Shown here: positions 36,658-46,181 of the stretch, piece after piece | How positions within the stretch are numbered: the stretch's first letter is position 1 | Layout of the letters: every line of letters starts with the position of its first letter | Source: Schizochytrium sp. CCTCC M209059 | Taxonomy: Eukaryota; Sar; Bigyra; Thraustochytrida; Thraustochytriidae | NCBI GenBank assembly: GCA_000818945.1 | Contig: KN805373.1 | Coordinates: forward strand, 1,064,141 to 1,128,140 | Direction: 5' to 3' | Length of the DNA stretch: 64,000 nt | Program-made: the position numbers and the translations under genes | Notes under the pieces: generated by a model | Seen by the model: only the letters and a program-made list of their open reading frames with translations | Told to the model about the DNA's origin: nothing | Databases searched by the model: none

Positions 36658-36990
36658 TCAGCACGAGGAGCCGACCCGCTTTTTTTGGAAATCGATTTTG
36701 GCGAAGCGGAGGTAGGACTCGAGCGAGCGAGCGCTTCCCATGCCAAATCGCGAGATGTCGCGACGGAAAGGCTCGGGGACGCGGTCCAGCGGGAGGACGC
36801 CGAAGAAGTAAAGCAGACGCATCTTGGCCTTGCGCTGGCACGCGCTGGTGGCGGAGATGTCCGTCCAGAACTTGGGCTTCTTGTCGCGGCCGTAGTGGTG
36901 CGTCAGGTAGGCCTCGCGGGGCGCGTAGAAGTTGTAGCCGGAGGTCCAGAGGCGCGCGGAGTAGAGGACCTCCTCAGAGGGGGAATTCAT
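36658..36990 (-). pseudogene. Truncated GlcNAc-transferase (GT60, Skp1/Gnt1-type) C-terminus
   Basis: About 110 codons from the ATG at complement 36988-36990. It reads SEEVLYSARLWTSGYNFYAPREAYLTHHY, then KKPKFWTDISATSACQRKAKMRLLYFFGVLP, then ISRFGMGSARSLESYLRFAKIDF. These are the closing motifs of the GlcNAc family (LxSARLWTxGYDFxxP, HxYxR..KPKFW, YGLGxxRSLEDFxxFaGID). The catalytic N-terminal two-thirds of a normal ~350-450-residue enzyme is absent. Upstream (36991-37161) the frame is only Arg/Lys low complexity. It is therefore a gene fragment or the last exon of a gene with distant exons. Confidence 0.6.
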
Positions 36991-37378
36991 CAGTCGCGTA
37001 GATCTACCCGATCGATCCTTTCCCCTTCTTTTCTCCTTTCTCTCTTTTCCGCGCCGCGGCTGCACATAATTTGGCCCCATTCTGGGGCCTAGTCCGGCAT
37101 TCACCGTCGCAGGTTCCCCAACTAGAGTTGAAGATCTTGAGGGGGGAAAGAGATCAACCAACGCGAGCAGACGATTGCAGAGAAATTTTACGGTGCAGCA
37201 GCACTTCTTAGCTGAGCTGAGCAGTAGAAAGAATTGATAGAACTTCAGGCGGCGTGGCAGAGAAACAAGAGAAGGAAAGGGACAAGGACAGGGACAGGGA
37301 CAGAGATAGAAACTTTGTTGTTTGGGGCAAAAGATTGCTTTTTGCGCGCTTGGCTCTGATCTTTCGATTACCAGTCAG
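36991..37378. other. Intergenic region with purine-rich repeat
   Basis: Includes a (GGACAG/GGACAA)n stretch near 37276-37302 and otherwise no coding signal. Lies between the glycosyltransferase fragment and the 3' end of P450-2. Confidence 0.45.
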
Positions 37379-38926
37379 TCAGGCAGCACGAGGGACCAAC
37401 TTGATACGAGGAAAGCGGCCCGGATCCCGCAAAATTTCCTGTTTGTGCGGCTCGGGCATTGGCTGATCTGCCGGATCAAGAACAAGCTCGTACGCCTTGA
37501 GTAGCTCGCAAACGAGGGTTCGCAATTCAAGCTGGGCTGCGCGCCGACCCAGGCAAACGTGTGAGCCGCCACCAAAAGGCTCCTTGTTTAGTACGGAATC
37601 CATCTTCAAAGCATTGGGACAGCCCTTCCGAGCGCGCAGATTCTCACGAAGAAATCGGTCCGGGTCGAAGCGATCGGCGTCTGCATTGTAAACAGTGTCG
37701 CGCGCCTGGTCTCCGGGGCAGCAAATGATCGCAGTCCCAGCTGGAATATGGACGCGAGACGACGGCAACGTAATATCGTGCTCGAGAACTCTCGATGACA
37801 CTCCGGGCAGGACCGGGAAGCAACGGTGCACCTCGCGTATAAAGGCCTCAAGGTGGGGTCTATTGCGACTGTTTTGGCTGTAGGGCAGGTTCGAAGATTC
37901 CAAAGCAAGAATCTCTTCGTACAACTTTTCTTGCTCATGTGGATGATATGCAAGAGCGATGAGGGCCCATTTGAGGAAGCTGGAGGTGGTACTGACGGCA
38001 ACAGAGAAGAAGTGGGACATGACGAGAGTCAACTGCACAGAAGAAAGGCCATGGGTGTCACGAAGATCCTTGAGCCAACAATCTGGTATGTTGTCGCTCA
38101 TGAAGAGCTTCGTAATCTCAGGCTCTGTGATATCGAAGACGCGATCGAACTGCGCGCTCATGTCCTCAAGAACATTGGAAGAAAAAAAGAAGCTGGGGAC
38201 GAAGGCAAGCTGTAATGCCTTGCGAAGTGCGTCGGCCTTGATGTCAACAACCTCCCCAATAGGATGCGTGCACGCTGGATCGGAGGTCATCAAGTTCTTT
38301 CCAATCGCTAGACTGCAAAACATATCGAGAGACGCGTTGTTGGCCCACTTGTTCAAGTCTTCCCACTCGGCAATGTGCTTGACAGCGCTCTGCGCCGCGG
38401 CCAGGACGGCGGGCTCGTATCTCACTACGGCTTCCGTAAAGATACCTGGGCCGAGAACGTCACGCGCGCGGCGCCATGCCTCGCCTTTTGTGAGGATTCC
38501 CAGCACATGGTTCTCTTCGCCCTCTTTGGCATTTTCTTCAAAGTACTTTATCATAGGCCAGACTTGCGCCGTGGAGGAGTTATTGCCCTCATTGCGCAGG
38601 ACGAAGCGCACATCTTCGTCGTTATAGACGTGCAGAAGCGTATTTCCCTTGGGGTCAACAGCCCTTGCAACGCCATGCTCGCGACCATAGTGTTCATACA
38701 TGTAGGTGACGACTTCGTGGCTTCCATAGTAGGCCGCGAGCAGCGAGAACCACCGCCCGGGTCCAGGACATTGCAAGAGATCGATCACGGGTCCTTCCTC
38801 GCTTTGCGGAGGCTCGCTCTGTGCCGCAGATTGCGCCGCTGCCGCTGACTGCGCGGCTGCAGTTGATGCGTGCCGCGCGTGCCAAGCGAGGACGCCCCTG
38901 TCGAGTCGACGAAGAGCGAACATCAT
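37379..38926 (-). CDS. Cytochrome P450 (paralogue 2 of 3)
   Basis: A 515-residue P450 from the ATG of MMFALRRLDRGVLAWHARHAS, an acid-poor mitochondrial-type leader followed by an Ala/Gln run. The P450 body is closely parallel to paralogue 1: CPGPGRWFSLLAAYYG, YMYEHYGREHGVAR, GEAWRRARDVLGPGIFTEAV, I-helix FFSVAVSTTSSFLKW, ExxR as EVHR, DPDRFLREN, and heme loop FGGGSHVCLGRRAAQ with Cys near 456. The I-helix Gly of paralogue 1 is Ser here (AVSTT), which may alter oxygen activation. The upstream leader is a CTT/CTC/CTG-rich microsatellite (about 38980-39045). Reading further upstream finds no ATG. Confidence 0.9.
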   Translation of the reverse strand: MMFALRRLDRGVLAWHARHASTAAAQSAAAAQSAAQSEPPQSEEGPVIDLLQCPGPGRWFSLLAAYYGSHEVVTYMYEHYGREHGVARAVDPKGNTLLHVYNDEDVRFVLRNEGNNSSTAQVWPMIKYFEENAKEGEENHVLGILTKGEAWRRARDVLGPGIFTEAVVRYEPAVLAAAQSAVKHIAEWEDLNKWANNASLDMFCSLAIGKNLMTSDPACTHPIGEVVDIKADALRKALQLAFVPSFFFSSNVLEDMSAQFDRVFDITEPEITKLFMSDNIPDCWLKDLRDTHGLSSVQLTLVMSHFFSVAVSTTSSFLKWALIALAYHPHEQEKLYEEILALESSNLPYSQNSRNRPHLEAFIREVHRCFPVLPGVSSRVLEHDITLPSSRVHIPAGTAIICCPGDQARDTVYNADADRFDPDRFLRENLRARKGCPNALKMDSVLNKEPFGGGSHVCLGRRAAQLELRTLVCELLKAYELVLDPADQPMPEPHKQEILRDPGRFPRIKLVPRAA

Positions 38927-38979
38927 ACTGCTGGTCCTGCTCCTGCCTCTGCGTGCTGCTGCACCTGCTGCTGCTCTGC

Positions 38980-39045
38980 TACTTCTTCTTCTTCTTCTTC
39001 TCCTCCTCCTCCTCCTGCAGCAGCTGCTGCTGCTGCTGCTGCCTT
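38980..39045. repeat. (CTT)n-(CCT)n-(GCT)n triplet run in the P450-2 leader
   Basis: Consecutive short trinucleotide tracts, about 55 bp upstream of the P450-2 ATG on the minus strand. Confidence 0.85.
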
Positions 39046-39153
39046 GAGCACTTGCCGTCGACGCGGCGCGCAGGTATAAAACAAAGAGTGGTGGGCGCTC
39101 GGAGAGGCCAAGGAGTGCGAGGTGAGCGAGGGTACCTTTATGTTGACTTGTAT

Positions 39154-39370
39154 ACACACCATCCTGCAATGATGTATACAGTTATACTCTATTTTCACTT
39201 GGCGGTATACTAAACAATGGCTTATAAATTTTGTTGAACGACAGACATCGAATGTATACGTACACACCATCCTGCAATGATGTATACAATTATACTCTAT
39301 TTTCACTTGGCCGTATACTAAACAATGGCCTATGAATTTTGTTGAACGACAGACATCGGATGCATGTATA
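39154..39370. repeat. 108-bp tandem direct repeat, two copies
   Basis: Copy 1 starts at 39154 and copy 2 at 39262, each beginning ACACACCATCCTGCAATG and ending in CGACAGACATCG plus GTATACGT-like bases; only a few substitutions separate them. Each copy has several GTATAC-type palindromes. It lies in the 5' flank of P450-2. Confidence 0.9.
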
Positions 39371-39450
39371 CGTAAGTCTAAGGCCAAGATTCCTTCTGCA
39401 GGAACGTCAAAGGGCAGTAACGTTTTCGGAAAAGTATCTTTTAACGAAAT

Positions 39451-39640
39451 GCGTGGCACGGCCTTGATTGAGAGAAAAGGGACGGCCGTGTTGAAGACGC
39501 CGTGTTTGGCGAGAGCAGGGCGTTTGCGATTTGCAGGATCAAGCTCGAGCGAAAGATACTCTTTCAAGGGCCCTTTTGGCAATGGGTCTCGAGTTTGCCT
39601 CGGCAGCTGCAGCCGTAGACTTAAACTGGAGTCCGCGCAT
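39451..39640. pseudogene. Rearranged cytochrome P450 relic
   Basis: Two P450 pieces meet head to head near 39568. On the minus strand (39570 down to 39451) the translation LKEYLSLELDPANRK...FLSIKAVPR parallels the last ~40 residues of P450-2 (LLKAYELVLDPADQP...FPRIKLVPR). On the plus strand (39568-39640) the translation GPFGNGSRVCLGS copies the heme loop of P450-3 (FGNGSRVCLGK), then drifts with frameshifts. In a normal P450 these pieces are consecutive on one strand, so the heme-loop piece has been inverted. No intact gene remains. Confidence 0.65.
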
Positions 39641-39841
39641 GTTCACGCGCTCGTAGTCCTATTTTCGTATTGCATCTTCTCACCTCATCTCTTCTCTTCT
39701 ACTTGGGCGGTCCACTGCCCAATGAAGAAAGCAACTGGAAACAAGAGTAGTAAACGCAGACCTCCTTGGATGCAAGAGGCTCGACTTGGAGGAAAATGCG
39801 CTTATTACAATTGATGGTGGTGGTGATGGTGATGATGATGA

Positions 39842-41377
39842 TCAAGACTTGCGAGGCAAGAGTCGTAGCTTGGGAAAAGGTTTAGGCACGCCGACGGTGG
39901 TGGCAGCGATGCCCGGTAGCGTTTGGCTAGGAGGGTCCAAGACGATCTCGTAATGCGAGAGCAGCTCGCACACGAGCGCGCGGACCTCGAGCTCGGCCGC
40001 ACGCTTGCCGAGACAGACCCGTGAGCCATTTCCAAATTGGTTGCGCACGACGGAGGCATCGAGCTTGGACGAGAACGGACAGCTTTTCCGTTCACGAATC
40101 TTTTCGCGCAGGTATCGATCCGGAATGAACTGATCTGCATCCGAATTGAAGTGCGTGTCGCGCGCCTGGTAAAGTGGTGCAAGAAAAATGGTCGCTCCTG
40201 CCGGCACACGCACATTCGAAGTTGGCAACACAATCTCGTGCTCAAGTTTGCGAATTCCGCTCACTGAAAGAGGTGGAAAGAAGCGATTGACTTCGCGCAA
40301 GAAAGCCTCAAGTTGAGGCATCTTGTAAGCCTTGGTGTATGGTTGGTCACCACCAAGCGTAGCGATGATTTCAGCATGCACTTTGGCTTGTTCGCGAGGA
40401 AAGTGAGCAAGAGCAACAAGAGCCCACTCAATCGTAGACATGGTCGTGCCAATGGCCGCCGACAGCAGGAATCCCATGACGACTTCGAGCTGGTCAATGG
40501 AAACGCCTTGCTCGTCGCGCAAGTCCTTGAACCAGCAGTCGGGCATCTTTTCCTGGCTAAAGAGATGATGCACTTCGGGCCGCACAATGTCGAGAATTCT
40601 GTCAAAGCCATCGCGCATTTGTTCGTAGCCGAGACGCGGATGCGAGAACTTGGGCGTGTACGTGAGTCGAAGGGCAAGTCCAATGCTTTGCGCTTCAAGG
40701 TCGACAACCTCCCTCATGGGGCTCGTGCAAGACGGATCGGCCGTGTTGGCGCTCTTGCCGAGCGCTAAGGCACAAAACATGTCAAACGAGGCATAAGGGG
40801 CCCACTGCGAAAGATCTGTCTCGTAGTGCTTGATGGACCGCACGGCCTCGCGCGCGGCTTCCTGGATGAAAGGCTCGTACTTTGCCACTGCTTCTGTGTA
40901 GATGCCGGGTCCGAGCGCTTCGCGGGCCTTGCGCCAACGATCTCCAGTGAGATTGATATTGAGAGCCAGATTGTCTTCGGTGTCGCCCCCTCGCTCACGC
41001 CAGTACCGGATCGACGGCGGCATGTCGGCGGTTCCTTTCGGGTTTTTGCCCTCATGTTGATAAACGTGGCGCACATCGTCCTGGTCAAAGATCACAACAC
41101 CCTGCTTGCCAAAGTAGTCACGTATCCGTACCGCGCCATGCTCTCGTCCGTAATGCTCGTACACGTACGTCTGCGCCGAGAGAGGGTCTGTGCGCACCAT
41201 GTGAAAAAGGAACCACCATCCAGGCCCCGCGGCGTCGGCGAGGTTCTTGATCTCTTTCTCCTTGGTTATTTCCTCGGGAGCACGAACCGATGCGGCGGCT
41301 CCCAGTGAAGATTTGCATCGCGTCGAGGCCAATGCCGCTCTCGGGTCCGGCCTCGTCCTCGCAAACAGCCTCTGCAT
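39842..41377 (-). CDS. Cytochrome P450 (paralogue 3 of 3)
   Basis: A 511-residue P450 from the ATG of MQRLFARTRPDPRAALASTRC, an Arg/Ala-rich presequence. The body matches the two neighbours: AAGPGWWFLFHMV, YVYEHYGREHGAVR, GDRWRKAREALGPGIYTEAV, I-helix LLSAAIGTTMSTIEW, ExxR as EVNR, PDRYLREKIRERK, and heme loop FGNGSRVCLGKRAAELE with Cys near 452. The frame continues upstream through a (CATTG)n repeat without a stop but only via non-ATG or repeat-encoded Met codons (MQCNA units), so I favour 41377; translation from within the repeat would add an odd MQCNA leader. The short 3' side ends in a CACCACCATCACC-rich strand. Confidence 0.92.
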   Translation of the reverse strand: MQRLFARTRPDPRAALASTRCKSSLGAAASVRAPEEITKEKEIKNLADAAGPGWWFLFHMVRTDPLSAQTYVYEHYGREHGAVRIRDYFGKQGVVIFDQDDVRHVYQHEGKNPKGTADMPPSIRYWRERGGDTEDNLALNINLTGDRWRKAREALGPGIYTEAVAKYEPFIQEAAREAVRSIKHYETDLSQWAPYASFDMFCALALGKSANTADPSCTSPMREVVDLEAQSIGLALRLTYTPKFSHPRLGYEQMRDGFDRILDIVRPEVHHLFSQEKMPDCWFKDLRDEQGVSIDQLEVVMGFLLSAAIGTTMSTIEWALVALAHFPREQAKVHAEIIATLGGDQPYTKAYKMPQLEAFLREVNRFFPPLSVSGIRKLEHEIVLPTSNVRVPAGATIFLAPLYQARDTHFNSDADQFIPDRYLREKIRERKSCPFSSKLDASVVRNQFGNGSRVCLGKRAAELEVRALVCELLSHYEIVLDPPSQTLPGIAATTVGVPKPFPKLRLLPRKS

Positions 41378-41424
41378 CGTCCCGGTCTCGATCTCGATGG
41401 CGGCGCTCGACTCGGGAGTTTGTG

Positions 41425-41470
41425 CATTGCATTGCATTGCATTGCATTGCATTGCATTGCATTGCATTGC
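41425..41470 (+). repeat. (CATTG)n pentanucleotide repeat
   Basis: Nine perfect units about 50 bp upstream of the P450-3 ATG. In the minus-strand P450 frame it encodes MQCNA repeats. Confidence 0.97.
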
Positions 41471-42281
41471 ATCTCGCACACTGGCTTAGGCTACTTCACC
41501 CCTCGCCTTGTTGTTTAGGCCTATTACAATACGTCATGATGATGCTAGTGAGTCGAGGCCATTTTGTCTTCATTGACGCCTCCATTGATCACATTCTTTG
41601 CATCGCAGGAACGAGCCCGCGCCTTGCTTCGATAAATTGATGACCACGCCTCATGAATGACGGAGGGAGGGAGGGACTCGGAGGGAGGGAGCACATGGCC
41701 GGTAAATGAAATGGCTTCGAGCGAGGCTCAAAGCCATGTCTCGCGAAACGGCACCTCGGTCTGCTTCTGTAAAAAACAAAAGGAGACCAACGGAGACAGT
41801 ATCGCAGTTAAAGCCCCGTAGATAATGAAGGCTACGCGCTTCACGAGCTTGCTCTCAATCATCCGGGTCATCGCGTCATCACTGGCTGCCCAAGCTTGAC
41901 GAGGCTAGTCTCATACTGCGCTACTGCGCTAACTTTTCTCTGCTGTCTACTCTGCGCCGCTCTGCCTCCGCGCCGCCCGCATGGCATGGCTCGGCACGGC
42001 CTGTGATGCATGCGATGCGATGCCATGCGATGCGATGGGTCGGGATGGGATGGGATAGGATGGGCGTCGCGGGGCCAGTGATTTTGGCTGGAGGACTTTT
42101 CTTCTCCTGCTTGCCTGCCTCTGCTGCTACTACTGCTACGTACTAGGCTAGCAAGCAAGCATGGAGCGTCAATCGCCAAGCAAGCAAGCACGCAACCTGG
42201 GCAGACAATCGCGCATCGCCCGGCGTGTGCACGGGAGGCGAGCGCGGAGGGCAGGCAGGCAGGCAGGCAGGCACGGCAAGC
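41471..42281. other. Divergent promoter region, P450-3 / M16 peptidase
   Basis: About 810 bp. Contains a GATGC/GATGG run at 42006-42064, GCAAGC repeats near 42150-42190, and (GGCA)n at 42250-42274 ending 8 bp before the M16 ATG. A TTTAGGCCTATTA word lies near 41515. No gene seen. Confidence 0.5.
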
Positions 42282-45200
42282 ATGGCGCAGGACGCCGCAA
42301 AGACGGAGGGCGCGGCGGACCCCGGCGTGCAGACCGCCGACCTGGCCGGGGGCGCCAAGATTGCCTGGGTCCACGAGCCCCGCGCCAAGAGCGTGCTCCT
42401 GCGGCTCGTCGTCCGCGTGGGCTCGCTCGACGAGACGGACGAGGAGGTCGGCGCCGCCCACTTTGTAGAGCACTGCGGATTCCGCGGGACGAAGAGCTTT
42501 GAGAACGAAGAGCTGCACGAGTTTATCGCGTCCCTTGGGTCGTCCTTTGGCGCGGACCTGAACGCCTGCACGGGACTCACAGAGACCGTATGGATCCTCA
42601 ACGTACCCGTGCAGGAGGGCACAGCGAACGAGGACCTCTCAAACTCTGACGAACAAGCGTTGTCCACCGTCCAGCAGGACGCGCGCAATATCACATCTGC
42701 GCTGCGCATTCTTGACGAATGGGCCCGCCACATTCGATTTTCCGAGGCCGATGTGGAGGCCGAGCGCAAGGTGATTCTCGAGGAGTACCGCATGAAGCGC
42801 GGCTCGGGCACGCGCATCAAACAAACATATTGGGAACGTGCCATGCCGCGCGTTGGAGCGCGCATTCCCATCGGCACCGTCAAATCGATCAAGGCGCTTA
42901 CCCCGGAGGCGCTCATGCGCTTTTACAAAACGCACTACCGGCCGGAAAACTTTGGTCTCGTGGTGGCCGGCAACCTTAATGCTGTGGGAGGTCCACAGGG
43001 TTTGCTTGCAGAAATCGAAAAGGGTGGACTCTTTGGCCCCCGCGCCGACAGCCTGCCGCTCGTCCTTCGGGAACCACATAGACTTCCCGCACGCAAGCCA
43101 TTGCCACTTGTTCTCGACGATGCCGAGCTGCAAGAAACGGTGCTCACGATTGAATTGTATGAAGAAATGCGCGCCGAGGAGCTCGCGGACGAACAGCGTT
43201 TTCTCTCGCTCGAAGTAACAAAGCGTGTCTTTACCAGTGTGCTGGAAGCGCGCCTGCGCGAGGTGAGCGCGAGACCCGACGCTCACGAACCCAGTGCGCG
43301 AACACGGCTTTCTGTGCAGAGCAACAGCAGCGAGGATGATGCCGATGACGAAAATGAAAAGGAGGTCACGGGTGGTGACACGAGCAAGTCGGACAGCGAT
43401 GAGACGTCGAGCGGGCCGTGGAAGTCAGCCGGCGTCGCAACCCGCATGGCGCTCAATGATAAACCCACCACGTGCACTTCGCTATCGGCGCAAACGCACC
43501 ATGTGGACCTCGACGCCCCAGGTGCTCGGCGCGAGGCCTTGCACACGCTCATTTCCCGTCTCATGCGCGAGATTGTGCGTCTTCTCAAGTACGGCGTGTC
43601 CGTGGAGGAACTTGAGTTTGCCAAGCGCAAATGGGCACGCGTATTTCAAGAGAGACTCAAACCACAGTCGAGCGATGTTCTCGTGTCGCAACTGAGCGAA
43701 GAGCTTGTGCAACACATGGCCCTGGATTGTGCGCTTCCCGAGCCACGACCTGCGCACGAGGCCCGTTTCGCTCTCGATCTTTTGTCCCGCACGGGCATGA
43801 CCTGTAGCGACCTCGAGAATTTTGCCAAGCGTACTCTTCACGCTCTCGTGGTGGATGCCCCCGTACAGGGTCAAAATGCAGTCCTTGTGCTGCAAGGCCC
43901 GCGCGTCGAGGAAGTTGTGCACGAGTCAGAGCTGGGTGACTTTGTGGCGCGCGCCATCGAGGCTGCTCAAATGGACACTCTTTTGGAGGCGTGGACATTT
44001 AAGCCACCTCTTGAAAGCTTTGAAGATTTGGGCCGTGCCTTGCTTGGCGAGCGTTTCGACCCATTCAAGTCTCTTGGAGCGACCAAACCCATGGAGGATC
44101 TGGACATGCCTCTCGCAGGCGCGCGTACCGTTGTCTTGAGCAACGGCATGCGCGTGTGCCTGAAGGACTTTTCAAAGACGCATCCGGGGCGAATCTCCTT
44201 TCAGGCGTTTGCCCTCGGTGGATCAGCGGACCTTTCCGAGGATGAAGACGCTGCCTTTTCCTTGCTAGGTTCCGTGGCGGAAAGCAGTGGGGTTGGAGCA
44301 TTGGACGAACTCAGCTTGCGCAAGGTGGAGACGGAGCATCGCTGTTCTGTGCGCTTCCAGCATCATTGGTTTCATCGCGGTCTTGGGGGGTCGTGTACCT
44401 CGGGTCGTTTGGAGCTTTTGTTGCAAATGATTGTCGCCTGGCTCTCGCCCCGGCAGGGCCCTCTTGATGGCCGCGCCTTTGCCCGATACCGCGATTTGGC
44501 CCTGCAAAGCGTGCAAGCGGCGGCGGCCCGCACAAGCCCAGAAGCACGATTTAGCGAGGCAACACGCGCCATCATGTTGGGCGACGAGGATCCTTTGCTG
44601 CGACCGCTTTCGGCACAGGCACTCGAGCGTACGACGCTCGAGGGTTTAGACAACCTTTTCTCTGACGCTTTTACACGCGACCCTGCCGGCGAGTTCACCT
44701 TTGTCTTTTGTGGCGACTTTGCTAGCTATGATGCTGCGACATGTGGAGGCCTTTTAGAGTATTATCTGGGGCGCATGCTGCCTCGCACGGGTAGACAAAG
44801 CAAGCGATGGCGAGGTCCAGGCGTCCCGCGTCCGGTCAAGCTTGGCTTTCCCGAGGAAGAGGAGCGGGTCGTGCACAAGATTCACCACGCAGGTTCGCAT
44901 TCTGCCCATCAGGAAGAAAGCCGTGCCCAGCTTTTGATAGGCTTTAAGATTCCCTTTGAGAGCCTTTGCAATGAGGTTGAACAGGATCTTGCACTCAAGT
45001 GTGCGTGCAAGGTGGCCCAACGCAAGCTTTTGAGTGTTTTGCGCATGGACCGCCAGCTCGTGTATACTGTCGCCGTCGAGCATTCGCGTAACTCTCTCTC
45101 GCCTTTTGGCATTGCCTTTGTGAGTCTGACATGCAATGCCGAGGTCGTTGACGAGGTCGTGGATCTTGTGTTTCAAGAGCTTGAGGGTCTCACTTCTGCA

Positions 45201-45521
45201 GGTGCGGCGCAAGCCGCTGGCGCTGATCTCGTTCACAGCGAGCTCGTGGAATGGCACCGAAAAGCGGTTGCAAACAATTCGTATTGGCTCTTTTGGATCC
45301 TCGATAGCTGGAAGCGCTGCCTCGCGGACATTAAACCTGTCTGTGCGCGCGACGCCGTCGATTGGGTGGATGGCAATGTCTTTGCTACCGCGGACACGGC
45401 TCGTTTTGGCCAACAGAGTCGCGCTGCGCTTGACAGCCTTGATGGTTTTATCAAGAAAAGATGGTTCCACACGCGTGGCTGCGCGCTCGCTATGCTTCCC
45501 GACCCTAACTCGGCGCTCTAA
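42282..45521 (+). CDS. M16 family zinc metallopeptidase (pitrilysin/PqqL-like)
   Basis: A 1079-residue protein from the ATG giving MAQDAAKTEG; the frame upstream opens only at a GTG. It contains two M16 halves. The first carries the inverted zinc motif HFVEH (about residues 60-65: VGAAHFVEHCGFRGTKSF), with the third ligand expected in AERKVILEEYRMKRG near 160, then IPIGTVKSIKALTPEALMRFYKTHYRPENFGLVVAG, typical of the M16 fold. The second half (from about residue 615, ARTVVLSNGMRVCLKDF) is the non-catalytic partner. An acidic insert (EDDADDENEKEVTGGDTSKSDSD) sits near 350. The size matches PqqL/stromal-processing-like bacterial and plant M16 proteins (about 900-1200). No presequence of classical type is obvious, so location is uncertain. 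Confidence 0.9.
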   Translation: MAQDAAKTEGAADPGVQTADLAGGAKIAWVHEPRAKSVLLRLVVRVGSLDETDEEVGAAHFVEHCGFRGTKSFENEELHEFIASLGSSFGADLNACTGLTETVWILNVPVQEGTANEDLSNSDEQALSTVQQDARNITSALRILDEWARHIRFSEADVEAERKVILEEYRMKRGSGTRIKQTYWERAMPRVGARIPIGTVKSIKALTPEALMRFYKTHYRPENFGLVVAGNLNAVGGPQGLLAEIEKGGLFGPRADSLPLVLREPHRLPARKPLPLVLDDAELQETVLTIELYEEMRAEELADEQRFLSLEVTKRVFTSVLEARLREVSARPDAHEPSARTRLSVQSNSSEDDADDENEKEVTGGDTSKSDSDETSSGPWKSAGVATRMALNDKPTTCTSLSAQTHHVDLDAPGARREALHTLISRLMREIVRLLKYGVSVEELEFAKRKWARVFQERLKPQSSDVLVSQLSEELVQHMALDCALPEPRPAHEARFALDLLSRTGMTCSDLENFAKRTLHALVVDAPVQGQNAVLVLQGPRVEEVVHESELGDFVARAIEAAQMDTLLEAWTFKPPLESFEDLGRALLGERFDPFKSLGATKPMEDLDMPLAGARTVVLSNGMRVCLKDFSKTHPGRISFQAFALGGSADLSEDEDAAFSLLGSVAESSGVGALDELSLRKVETEHRCSVRFQHHWFHRGLGGSCTSGRLELLLQMIVAWLSPRQGPLDGRAFARYRDLALQSVQAAAARTSPEARFSEATRAIMLGDEDPLLRPLSAQALERTTLEGLDNLFSDAFTRDPAGEFTFVFCGDFASYDAATCGGLLEYYLGRMLPRTGRQSKRWRGPGVPRPVKLGFPEEEERVVHKIHHAGSHSAHQEESRAQLLIGFKIPFESLCNEVEQDLALKCACKVAQRKLLSVLRMDRQLVYTVAVEHSRNSLSPFGIAFVSLTCNAEVVDEVVDLVFQELEGLTSAGAAQAAGADLVHSELVEWHRKAVANNSYWLFWILDSWKRCLADIKPVCARDAVDWVDGNVFATADTARFGQQSRAALDSLDGFIKKRWFHTRGCALAMLPDPNSAL

Positions 45522-46181
45522 GCGTTAATGTCAGATTTTTATTCGTGCAAAGATCGGATGACCATGTGATGACCATGTGAAGGCATCTTGCTTCCTTCTT
45601 CATTATCATCATACCTCAGTCACAATCAACTAATTAGGCTAGCCTAGCATCAGGTACTATCACCTCTGATCTAGGCCTAGGCCTGGGCTTATCACCTCTC
45701 TTGCTTTCATTATCTTGCTTCCATTATCATCACCATCATCATCATCGATATCGTTATCACCATCATCTTACGTACTTCTTACTACTTACTTCATCATCAT
45801 CAGCACTGCATGCTTGAGCAGAAAAAAGAGAAGGATCAAAGAGAGAGTGCCACACACACACACACAAATACACGATATGGTTCCGCATAGGTTCTGTATC
45901 CGATCCGCGGCGCGAGCGAAGCTTCATCTGTCTCGGGCGGTTGAAGAGCGCAGGGCGCAAGCAGGCAAGCAGGCAAGCAGGTCAGACAGAGCGCGCAGGC
46001 AAACTCCGCCCAGCCCGTCCGCTCGGAGCGAGCGCACGCGCGCGAGAGAGAGGCCCGACGCCCGCCCGCCCGCCTCGCCGCGAGCCCCCGTGCGCTTCTG
46101 GCCGCGCGCCCAGGAAGGCCCGCCCGCCAGCCCGCCCCGCCGGAGAACCGCGAGGAGGAGACGGCGTCGGAGGCGAGCAAG
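45522..46181. other. Intergenic region, M16 to RPT3
   Basis: About 660 bp, low GC in the first half with ATCATC and TTATCA runs (45715-45800), a CTAGGCCTAGGCCTGGGC word at 45671-45688 and a CACA run at 45851-45866, then GC-rich leader with GGCAAGCAGGCAAGCAGG repeats. No gene seen. Confidence 0.5.
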
